This document shows positions 1 to 5,457 of a stretch of 5,479 nt of DNA, piece after piece. The notes under the pieces were generated by a model. That model was not told the DNA's origin. It saw only the letters and a program-made list of their open reading frames with translations, and did not search any database. The translations under genes were made by a program, and so were the position numbers. Numbering within the stretch: the stretch's first letter is position 1; the number at the start of each line of letters is the position of its first letter. This stretch comes from Streptomyces sp. (GTDB lineage Bacteria > Actinomycetota > Actinomycetes > Streptomycetales > Streptomycetaceae): the NCBI GenBank assembly GCA_003519485.1, contig DOWQ01000535.1:1-5479 (forward strand). The letters are read 5' to 3'.

Positions 1-8
1 GCCCCGGT

Positions 9-48
9 CCGGCCCGTGTGCGGCGGCCCCGCCGCCCGTTACGGCCGG
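9..48 (-). terminator. Candidate hairpin terminator after the membrane-protein gene
   Basis: Just beyond the stop codon of the minus-strand gene there is a nested inverted repeat. An outer arm at 9-17 pairs with 41-48 (8 pairs with one bulged base). Inside it, 20-25 pairs with 30-35 (six G/C pairs around a 4-base loop). There is no T-tract on the minus strand, which is common for actinobacterial terminators but leaves the call weak. In DNA this GC-rich, such repeats also arise by chance. The next gene to the left lies outside the window, so its orientation is unknown. Confidence 0.35.
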
Positions 49-50
49 TC

Positions 51-890
51 TCAGCCCGCCTGGGCCGTGGCCGCCTCGGATGCCTGCGCCTCGCCGCGGT
101 TCACGATGCTGTTGAACGTGTAGTCGGCGACATCCTTGCCGGCCTGCCGGGCCCGGGTGTCGGCGCTGGTCACGTCCTGGCCGGAGGTGTAGCCGGCGAC
201 CGTGAAGTAGGTGTAGCGGCCGACCGAGTTGGTGGTCAGCCGGCAGGCGGTCGAGCGGCAGAAGGCCGGTACGCCGCCGCCGGGCAGCGACTGGATGTTG
301 CCGTTCGCCTGCTCCTTGGCCTGCTGCGCCTGCTTCTCGGTGCCGAAGACGGCGACGCCGACGGTGACGGCCACCCCGTCGCGCGAGTATGTGGCGCGAA
401 TCACCTGATCGCAGCCGTTTCCGGTGAGGGCCGGCGAGAGCCGGCCGGACGCGGCGGCCGCGCAGTTCGTGGCGTTGTCGGTCGAGCCCTGGGCGTACGA
501 ACGGCTCGACATCGTTATCTTGTCGCCGGGGAACAGCGTCTTCGCGTTGAGCGGCGCGGTGTCCTTCTCGGCGTCGGAGATGAAGTCGCGCGGGTCCGGC
601 GGGGGCGGCGGCGACACCTCGGAGAAGGGCGGCTCGGGCTGCTCGGGCTCGCTCGGCAGGGCCTCCGGCGTGGGCAGACCCTGCGGGTCACGCTCCGTAC
701 CGCCGGAGTTGACGACCCCGACGGCGACGACCGTGGCGACCACGGCGGTGGCGAGAGCGCCGCCGCCGATCAGCATCCATTTGCGGCGCCGGTTCCGGGC
801 AGCCGTCAGGTCCGCCATGGCGCCCCAGTCGGGCGTCGCTGAATCGTAGGAACCCCCGGGCCCGTGCGGCCCCCCTTGCCCAAAGCTCAT
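51..890 (-). CDS. Single-pass membrane-anchored protein of unknown function with a proline-rich stalk and four-cysteine outer domain
   Basis: This 279-residue protein resembles no named family that I can identify. Residues 1-25 are Gly/Pro-rich. A basic stretch (RNRRRK, 32-37) precedes one hydrophobic segment at about 38-60, so the N-terminus should be cytoplasmic and the rest outside the cell. There is no lipobox cysteine. Residues 68-100 form a Pro/Glu-rich linker ending in five consecutive prolines. The outer domain (about 101-265) has cysteines at 143, 160, 211 and 216, which could form two disulfides, and it ends in an Ala-rich tail. Upstream in-frame starts exist (ATG at 899, TTG at 938). 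I chose ATG 890 because AGGA lies 8 bases before it and the ATG at 899 overlaps that site. The frame is well supported by its length and clear domain layout. It is divergent from the ABC-F gene and could share a control region with it. The coding call is strong; the function is unknown. Confidence 0.85.
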   Translation of the reverse strand: MSFGQGGPHGPGGSYDSATPDWGAMADLTAARNRRRKWMLIGGGALATAVVATVVAVGVVNSGGTERDPQGLPTPEALPSEPEQPEPPFSEVSPPPPPDPRDFISDAEKDTAPLNAKTLFPGDKITMSSRSYAQGSTDNATNCAAAASGRLSPALTGNGCDQVIRATYSRDGVAVTVGVAVFGTEKQAQQAKEQANGNIQSLPGGGVPAFCRSTACRLTTNSVGRYTYFTVAGYTSGQDVTSADTRARQAGKDVADYTFNSIVNRGEAQASEAATAQAG

Positions 891-946
891 GGCGGGCATC
901 CTAAACCTGTTGGTGCGGGGCGCGCTGTCCGGTGACAATCGACTGC
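891..946. promoter_or_regulatory. Divergent intergenic control region between the membrane-protein gene and the ABC-F gene
   Basis: Only 56 bases separate the two start codons, so both promoters must lie here or reach into the neighbouring coding sequence. On the minus strand, TAGGAT at 903-898 matches the actinobacterial -10 pattern TAnnnT and sits 7 bases before the ATG at 890. The same bases contain AGGA, a plausible ribosome binding site, so the motif is ambiguous. I see no -35 at the right distance. On the plus strand GGTGA (931-935) could be a distant ribosome binding site for ATG 947. No convincing plus-strand -35/-10 pair is visible; TTGCCC at 876-881 with TAAACC at 902-907 has a 20-base spacer and is weak. 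Confidence 0.4.
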
Positions 947-2635
947 ATGGGGCATGTGGATGTGGCGCACGTGGAGTACTACCTGCCGGACGGGCGGCCG
1001 CTGCTGGCGGACGTCTCGTTCCGGGTCGGTGAAGGCGCCGCGGTCGCGCTGGTCGGCGCCAACGGCGCGGGCAAGACGACGCTGTTGCGGCTGATCGCGG
1101 GCGAGTTGAAGCCGCACGGCGGCTCCGTGACGGTCAGCGGCGGCCTCGGGGTGATGTCGCAGTTCGTCGGGGTCCGGGGCACGTCCACGGCCGGGACCGA
1201 CGCGGACGGCGGCGGAGACGGCGGTCAGCCCGGCGGAAGCACCGCGGCGGACGAGCCCACGCTGCGCGATCTGCTGGTGTCGGTCGCCCCGCAGCGGATC
1301 AGGGCGGCGGCCCGCGCCGTCGACGAGGCCGAGCACGCAATCATGACCCGGGACGACGAGGCCGCCCAGATGGCGTACGCGCAGGCCCTCAGCGACTGGG
1401 CCGAGGCGCGCGGCTACGAGACCGAGACCGTCTGGGACATGTGCACCATGGCCGCCCTGGGCGTGCCGTACGAGCGCGCCCAGTGGCGGGAGCTGGGCAC
1501 CCTCTCCGGCGGTGAGCAGAAGCGGCTGGTGCTGGAGGCGCTGCTGCGCGGTCCCGAGCAGGTGCTGCTGCTGGACGAGCCGGACAACTACCTGGACGTC
1601 CCCGGCAAGCGCTGGCTGGAGGAGCGGCTCCGGGAGACGAAGAAGACGGTGCTGTTCGTCAGCCACGACCGGGAGCTGCTGGCCCGCTCCGCCGAGAAGA
1701 TCGTCAGCGTCGAGCCGGGGGTGGCGGGCAGCGACGTCTGGGTGCACGGCGGCGGCTTCGCCACGTACCACCGGGCGCGCAAGGAGCGCTTCGCGCGCTT
1801 CGAGGAGCTCAAGCGCCGCTGGGAGGAGGAGCACGCCCGGCTGCGGGCGCTGGTGCTCCGGCTGCGGCAGCAGGCGGCGATCAGCCCCGACATGGCCTCG
1901 CGCTACCGGGCGATGCAGACCCGTTTCCGCAAGTTCGAGGAGGCCGGGCCGCCGCCGGAGCCGCCCCGGGAGCAGGACATCCGGATGCGGCTGCGCGGCG
2001 GCCGCACCGGCGTACGGGCCGTGACCTGCGAAAATCTCGAGCTGACCGGGCTGATGAGGCCCTTCTCGCTGGAGATCTACTACGGCGAGCGGGTCGCCGT
2101 CCTCGGCTCGAACGGCTCGGGGAAGTCCCACTTCCTGCGGCTGCTCGCCGGCGGCGAGGTGGCGCACACCGGCAGCTGGAAGCTCGGCGCCCGCGTCGTC
2201 CCCGGCCACTTCGCACAGACGCACGCCCACCCCGAGCTGGAGGGCCGGCCGCTGGTCGACATCCTCTGGACGGAATACGCCCGCGACCGGGGCGGCGCGA
2301 TGAGCGTGCTGCGCCGCTACGAGCTGGAGCGGCAGGGCGACCAGCCGTTCGGGAAGCTCTCCGGCGGCCAGCAGGCACGCTTCCAGATCCTGCTGCTGGA
2401 GCTGGCGGGCACCACGGCGCTGCTGCTGGACGAGCCGACGGACAACCTGGACCTGGAGAGCGCGGAGGCGCTCCAGCAGGGCCTGGAGGCGTACGACGGC
2501 ACGGTCGTCGCCGTGACGCACGACCGCTGGTTCGCACGGACCTTCGACCGGTACCTGGTCTTCGGCTCGGACGGTGTCGTACGGGAGACGGCGGAGCCGG
2601 TGTGGGACGAGACGCGGGTGGCCCGGGCGCGGTGA
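947..2635 (+). CDS. ABC-F family ATPase (two ATP-binding domains, probably ribosome-associated)
   Basis: This 562-residue protein has two ABC ATPase domains in tandem and no membrane segments, the layout of ABC-F proteins, which act in translation or antibiotic protection rather than transport. Domain 1 has Walker A GANGAGKT (37-44), a Q-loop around Q72, signature LSGGE (186-190), Walker B LLLDEPDNYLD (207-217) with catalytic E211, and switch H240. A charged helical linker (about 275-345), the likely tRNA-contacting arm, leads to domain 2: Walker A GSNGSGKS (387-394), LSGGQ (471-475), LLLDEPTDNLD (492-502) with E496, and H525. Both sites look able to hydrolyse ATP. A low-complexity Gly/Asp/Thr insertion lies at about 76-103. 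ATG 947 is preferred because the sequence resembling the family begins at MGHVDVAHVEYY; GTG 932 is in frame and would add five residues. The gene is probably monocistronic. Its exact role (housekeeping translation factor or ribosome protection) cannot be decided here. Confidence 0.93.
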   Translation: MGHVDVAHVEYYLPDGRPLLADVSFRVGEGAAVALVGANGAGKTTLLRLIAGELKPHGGSVTVSGGLGVMSQFVGVRGTSTAGTDADGGGDGGQPGGSTAADEPTLRDLLVSVAPQRIRAAARAVDEAEHAIMTRDDEAAQMAYAQALSDWAEARGYETETVWDMCTMAALGVPYERAQWRELGTLSGGEQKRLVLEALLRGPEQVLLLDEPDNYLDVPGKRWLEERLRETKKTVLFVSHDRELLARSAEKIVSVEPGVAGSDVWVHGGGFATYHRARKERFARFEELKRRWEEEHARLRALVLRLRQQAAISPDMASRYRAMQTRFRKFEEAGPPPEPPREQDIRMRLRGGRTGVRAVTCENLELTGLMRPFSLEIYYGERVAVLGSNGSGKSHFLRLLAGGEVAHTGSWKLGARVVPGHFAQTHAHPELEGRPLVDILWTEYARDRGGAMSVLRRYELERQGDQPFGKLSGGQQARFQILLLELAGTTALLLDEPTDNLDLESAEALQQGLEAYDGTVVAVTHDRWFARTFDRYLVFGSDGVVRETAEPVWDETRVARAR

Positions 2636-2641
2636 CGGCAG

Positions 2642-2675
2642 TCCGCGCGCGGCCGGGCGGCGGCCGCCCGCCGGA
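2642..2675 (+). terminator. Candidate terminator after the ABC-F gene
   Basis: Seven bases past the ABC-F stop codon an inverted repeat begins. The core is CGGGCGG (2654-2660), a three-base loop, and CCGCCCG (2664-2670), a perfect 7-pair G/C stem. A further TCCG/CGGA pairing (2642-2645 with 2672-2675) could extend it across an unequal internal loop. No T-run follows. Position and strength suit a terminator separating this gene from the rplM promoter, but chance pairing is frequent in such GC-rich DNA. Confidence 0.4.
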
Positions 2676-2763
2676 CGGGTGACGCGGTCCGCCGGGGTAG
2701 GCTTCGGCAGTCCGCCGGAGCGGTTCCTGGCGGGGGGCCGGGACCGGGCCGGGACGGGGTGTT

Positions 2764-2793
2764 TTGACCAGCATGGGCACGGCCCGGTATTCT
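2764..2793 (+). promoter_or_regulatory. Predicted housekeeping-sigma promoter of the rplM-rpsI operon
   Basis: TTGACC (2764-2769) and TATTCT (2788-2793) are separated by 18 bases. They closely match the -35 and -10 consensus of the principal sigma factor (HrdB type in Streptomyces). The site is a relatively AT-rich island in GC-rich surroundings and is the best promoter match in the window. Transcription should begin around 2799-2802, giving a leader of about 170 nt before the rplM start at 2972. A strong promoter is expected for a ribosomal protein operon. The start site itself is inferred, not seen. Confidence 0.8.
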
Positions 2794-2799
2794 GCTGGT

Positions 2800-2971
2800 T
2801 CGTTATGCGTATTGGCTTGCTCCATCTCACGTGGGTGGCCCTTACGCCGGCCACCGGGCCGATGACCAGCGGCAGTGTGCGGGAATGCGTCACCCGTATG
2901 CGCCAGGGCTGTCGTGATCGTCCAGGTGCCCTGTCAGGACCCACTCACTGAAGAAGCGAAGGCTAACGACC
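2800..2971 (+). promoter_or_regulatory. Long 5' leader of rplM with potential RNA structures
   Basis: The predicted leader is about 170 nt, much longer than a ribosome binding site needs. GGTGGCC (2834-2840) pairs perfectly with GGCCACC (2849-2855) around an 8-base loop. Nearer rplM, CAGGGC (2904-2909) can pair with GCCCTG (2928-2933). Alternatively, GTCC (2920-2923) with GGAC (2937-2940), plus AGG with CCT inside it, would use some of the same bases, so the two folds exclude each other. The rplM ribosome binding site GAAGG (2958-2962) lies 9 bases before its GTG. In E. coli the rplM-rpsI operon is reported to be repressed by L13 through its leader, and Firmicutes have a recognised L13 leader RNA. 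Whether this actinobacterial leader works in a similar way is inference. Confidence 0.5.
2805..2951 (+). CDS. Possible 48-codon upstream ORF (leader peptide) in the rplM leader
   Basis: An ATG at 2805 opens an uninterrupted 48-codon frame (beginning MRIGLLHLTW) that stops with TGA at 2949-2951, 20 bases before the rplM start and 6 bases before its ribosome binding site. The ATG lies only about 3-6 bases after the predicted transcription start, so the mRNA would be leaderless or nearly so, a mode of translation common in actinobacteria. Against it: about two thirds of codons end in G/C, lower than the neighbouring genes, and a random frame of this length is common in GC-rich DNA. The peptide matches no family I know. 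It may be an artefact. Confidence 0.25.
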   Translation: MRIGLLHLTWVALTPATGPMTSGSVRECVTRMRQGCRDRPGALSGPTH

Positions 2972-3415
2972 GTGCGTACGTACAGCCCCAAGCCCGGCGA
3001 CGTCCAGCGTCAGTGGTTCGTCATCGACGCCACCGACGTTGTTCTCGGCCGCCTGGCCACCCAGGCCGCCACCCTTCTCCGTGGCAAGCACAAGCCGGTG
3101 TACGCGCCGCACGTTGACGCGGGTGACTTCGTCATCGTCATCAACGCCGACAAGGTGCACCTCTCCGGCAACAAGCGGACTCAGAAGATGGCGTACCGCC
3201 ACTCGGGTTACCCGGGTGGTCTGCGCGCCGTCCGCTATGAGGACCTGCTCAAGAACAACCCGGAGAAGGCCGTGGAGAAGGCCATCAAGGGCATGATCCC
3301 CAAGAACACCCTGGGGCGTCAGGTCATCTCCAAGCTCAAGGTTTACGCAGGTCCCGAGCACCCGCACGCTGCGCAGCAGCCGGTTCCGTTCGAGATCACT
3401 CAGGTCGCGCAGTAG
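2972..3415 (+). CDS. rplM: 50S ribosomal protein L13
   Basis: L13 is an early-assembling protein of the large ribosomal subunit that binds 23S rRNA. The 147-residue product has the usual bacterial length (E. coli L13 has 142) and the expected conserved blocks: WFVIDATDVVLGRLAT (15-30), the GKHKPVYAPHVDAGD segment (38-52), INADKVHLSGNK (57-68), YRHSGYPGG (75-83) and the family signature region around KGMIPKNTLGRQ (106-117). The start is GTG 2972, with GAAGG nine bases upstream. Several codons end in T (for example CGT and GGT), as expected of highly expressed genes. It is followed after 43 bases by rpsI with no terminator between them, so the two form one operon driven from the promoter at 2764-2793. 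The identification is secure. Confidence 0.98.
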   Translation: MRTYSPKPGDVQRQWFVIDATDVVLGRLATQAATLLRGKHKPVYAPHVDAGDFVIVINADKVHLSGNKRTQKMAYRHSGYPGGLRAVRYEDLLKNNPEKAVEKAIKGMIPKNTLGRQVISKLKVYAGPEHPHAAQQPVPFEITQVAQ

Positions 3416-3448
3416 TCCCGGCCACACCCCCTAAGACGAAAAGAATCT

Positions 3449-3454
3449 GAGGAG
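3449..3454 (+). promoter_or_regulatory. Ribosome binding site of rpsI
   Basis: GAGGAG ends four bases before GTG 3459 and is a strong match to the 3' end of 16S rRNA. It fixes the start of rpsI at this GTG and therefore supports the acidic N-terminal extension being translated. Confidence 0.8.
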
Positions 3455-3458
3455 AATC

Positions 3459-3962
3459 GTGGCCGAGACCACTGCAGAATCCCCCGTCGTCGAAAGCGAG
3501 GTCGTGGAGACGACCGAGACGCCCGACGTCGAGGAGTACACCACCGAGTCGCTCGCATCCCGCTTCGGCGACCCGCAGCCGGCCGCCGGCCTGGGTCGTC
3601 GCAAGAACGCGATCGCCCGTGTCCGCATCGTGCCGGGCAGCGGCAAGTGGAAGATCAACGGTCGCACCCTCGAGGGGTACTTCCCCAACAAGGTGCACCA
3701 GCAGGAAGTCAACGAGCCCTTCAAGGTGCTCGAGCTCGACGACCGTTACGACGTCGTCGCCCGCATCAGCGGTGGCGGTGTCTCCGGCCAGGCCGGCGCG
3801 CTGCGCCTGGGTGTCGCTCGTGCGCTGAACGAGGCGGACGGCGACAACAACCGCGCCCCGCTCAAGAAGGCCGGCTTCCTGAGCCGTGACGACCGTGCTG
3901 TCGAGCGCAAGAAGGCGGGCCTCAAGAAGGCCCGTAAGGCTCCGCAGTACAGCAAGCGCTAA
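3459..3962 (+). CDS. rpsI: 30S ribosomal protein S9 with an acidic N-terminal extension
   Basis: S9 belongs to the small-subunit head, and its C-terminal tail reaches the P-site tRNA. The conserved domain begins at GRRKNAIARV (46-55) and contains NGRTLEGYF (67-75) and the family signature GGGVSGQAGAL (105-115). It ends in the basic tail with the universal terminus SKR (165-167), so the tRNA-contacting end is intact. At 167 residues it is longer than E. coli S9 (130). The excess is an N-terminal arm of about 40 residues with 11 Asp/Glu and one Arg in the first 38. Such extensions are, from memory, typical of actinobacterial S9. The start GTG 3459 is set by the strong ribosome binding site just upstream. 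It is the second gene of the rplM operon and is followed by a terminator. Confidence 0.98.
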   Translation: MAETTAESPVVESEVVETTETPDVEEYTTESLASRFGDPQPAAGLGRRKNAIARVRIVPGSGKWKINGRTLEGYFPNKVHQQEVNEPFKVLELDDRYDVVARISGGGVSGQAGALRLGVARALNEADGDNNRAPLKKAGFLSRDDRAVERKKAGLKKARKAPQYSKR

Positions 3963-3980
3963 GCGCTCGCGCTTTTGTTC

Positions 3981-4020
3981 GAACCGCCCCGGCGGCACGC
4001 TCTGTGCTGCCGGGGCGTTC
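3981..4020 (+). terminator. Hairpin terminator of the rplM-rpsI operon
   Basis: A 14-pair stem (3985-3998 with 4004-4017, one G-T wobble, loop GCTCT) begins 22 bases after the rpsI stop codon. It gains three more pairs (GAA 3981-3983 with TTC 4018-4020) across one bulged base. There is no long T-tract after it, but this is the strongest hairpin in the window and sits where a terminator is expected. A small preceding hairpin, AAGCG (3961-3965) with CGCTT (3970-3974) followed by TT, overlaps the stop codon and could assist. The near-perfect symmetry means it could also slow transcription from the other strand. Confidence 0.75.
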
Positions 4021-4098
4021 GTCTATCGGCGGCCGGGGCGTTGTACAAAGAAGACGCTCAGGGGCTTTCAGACTCGGTGAAAAATCGGAGGACACCAG
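4018..4098 (+). promoter_or_regulatory. Presumed glmM promoter region and ribosome binding site
   Basis: This stretch between the terminator and glmM becomes AT-richer just before the gene. GGAGG at 4087-4091, seven bases before ATG 4099, is a near-ideal ribosome binding site. TTGTAC at 4041-4046 could be a -35 element, but the nearest -10-like match, CAGACT (4069-4074), is 22 bases away, too far for a standard promoter. So either glmM uses a poorly matching or alternative-sigma promoter, or it is partly read through from rpsI. Confidence 0.45.
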
Positions 4099-5457
4099 AT
4101 GGGACGACTCTTCGGTACGGATGGCGTGCGCGGTGTCGCCAACGCGGACCTGACGGCCGAGCTGGCGCTCGGGCTGTCGGTCGCGGCGGCACATGTGCTG
4201 GCCGAGGCGGGCACGTTCGAGGGCCATCGGCCGACGGCTGTGGTGGGACGTGATCCGCGCGCGTCCGGAGAGTTCCTGGAGGCCGCCGTCGTGGCGGGCC
4301 TGGCGAGCGCGGGAGTGGACGTCCTGCGCGTCGGTGTGCTGCCCACCCCCGCGGTGGCGTATCTCACCGGCGCGCTGGGCGCCGACCTCGGTGTGATGCT
4401 GTCCGCCAGCCACAACCCGATGCCCGACAACGGCATCAAGTTCTTCGCGCGCGGTGGCCACAAGCTCCCGGACGAGCTGGAGGACCGGATCGAGGACCTG
4501 TACGGGGCGCACGGCACCGGCACGGCCTGGGACCGGCCCACCGGCGCGGGCGTCGGCCGGGTCCGCAACTACGACGAGGGCTTCGACAACTACGTCGCGC
4601 ACCTCATCGGGGTGCTGCCGAACCGCCTCGACGGCCTCCGGATCGTCCTCGACGAGGCGAACGGCGCCGCGTCCCGCGTCTCCCCGGAGGCGTTCGCCCG
4701 GGCGGGCGCGGACGTCGTCACCATCGCCGCGGACCCCGACGGCCTCAACATCAACGACGGCTGCGGCTCCACCCACCTCGGCCTGCTCAAGGCCGCTGTG
4801 GTGGAGCACGGCGCGGACCTCGGCATCGCCCACGACGGCGACGCCGACCGCTGCCTCGCGGTGGACGCCGCGGGCCAGGAGATCGACGGCGACCAGATCC
4901 TCGCCGTACTCGCCCTCGGTCTGCGCGATCAGGACGGGCTGCGCAGGAACACCGTCGTCGGCACCGTGATGTCGAACCTCGGTTTCAAGCTCGCCATGGA
5001 ACGCGAAGGGGTCCGGATGGTGCAGACCGCCGTCGGCGACCGCTACGTCCTCGCGGAGATGAAGGAGCACGGCTACGCCCTCGGCGGCGAGCAGTCCGGC
5101 CACGTCATCGTCCTGGACCACGCGACCACCGGCGACGGCACCCTCACCGGCCTGATGCTGGCCGCCCGGATCGCTGCCACCGGTCGCGGGCTGGCCGAGC
5201 TGGCGGGCGTCATGGAGCGGCTGCCGCAGGTCCTGATCAACGTGCCGGACGTGGACAAGACGCGGGTGGACTCCTGCGCCGAGCTGGCCGCGGCCGTCAC
5301 CGAGGCGGAGCGCGAGCTGGGCGCCACCGGCCGGGTGCTGCTGCGGCCCTCCGGCACCGAGCCGCTGGTACGGGTCATGGTCGAGGCCGCCGACATCGAG
5401 CAGGCGCGCTCGGTCGCGGGCCGGCTGGCCGACGTGGTGAAGTCCGCTCTCGGCTGA
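4099..5457 (+). CDS. glmM: Phosphoglucosamine mutase
   Basis: GlmM converts glucosamine-6-phosphate to glucosamine-1-phosphate in the cytoplasm, the step before GlmU makes UDP-N-acetylglucosamine for peptidoglycan. The 452-residue protein has the standard family length and all four active-site elements of the alpha-D-phosphohexomutase superfamily. They are the catalytic phosphoserine loop SASHNP with S104 (102-107), the magnesium-binding loop DGDADR with D246, D248 and D250, the sugar-binding loop GEQSGH (330-335) and the phosphate-binding loop RPSGTEP (415-421). The N-terminal RLFGTDGVRG (3-12) and the EQSGH form point to GlmM rather than to phosphoglucomutase or phosphomannomutase. Activity in this family requires phosphorylation of the active-site serine. 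The start is ATG 4099 with GGAGG seven bases upstream. Its position after rplM-rpsI matches the actinobacterial gene order, also seen in Mycobacterium. It is complete. Confidence 0.97.
   Translation: MGRLFGTDGVRGVANADLTAELALGLSVAAAHVLAEAGTFEGHRPTAVVGRDPRASGEFLEAAVVAGLASAGVDVLRVGVLPTPAVAYLTGALGADLGVMLSASHNPMPDNGIKFFARGGHKLPDELEDRIEDLYGAHGTGTAWDRPTGAGVGRVRNYDEGFDNYVAHLIGVLPNRLDGLRIVLDEANGAASRVSPEAFARAGADVVTIAADPDGLNINDGCGSTHLGLLKAAVVEHGADLGIAHDGDADRCLAVDAAGQEIDGDQILAVLALGLRDQDGLRRNTVVGTVMSNLGFKLAMEREGVRMVQTAVGDRYVLAEMKEHGYALGGEQSGHVIVLDHATTGDGTLTGLMLAARIAATGRGLAELAGVMERLPQVLINVPDVDKTRVDSCAELAAAVTEAERELGATGRVLLRPSGTEPLVRVMVEAADIEQARSVAGRLADVVKSALG

Noticed and set aside
18..849. Plus-strand open frames opposite the membrane-protein gene
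   Set aside because: They are Arg/Gly/Ala-rich translations with no domain pattern and lie antisense to a frame with a clear membrane-protein layout. They are typical shadows in GC-rich DNA.
2698..2703. TAGGCT as a second -10 element upstream of the rplM promoter
   Set aside because: The hexamer fits the -10 pattern, but no -35 match lies 16-19 bases upstream; the nearest, GTGACG at 2679-2684, is only 13 bases away.
2882..2907. GGAAT in the rplM leader as a SigR-type stress promoter
   Set aside because: The -35-like GGAAT is present, but the GTT expected about 18-19 bases downstream is absent.
887..2944. 685-residue minus-strand open frame across the ABC-F gene
   Set aside because: The minus strand rarely has stop codons opposite a GC-biased gene. 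Its product is low-complexity and lacks motifs, while the plus strand shows every ABC ATPase motif.
2875..3117. GTG-started 80-residue frame overlapping the start of rplM
   Set aside because: Inside rplM it becomes an Arg/Pro/His-rich shadow, and there is no ribosome binding site at its start.
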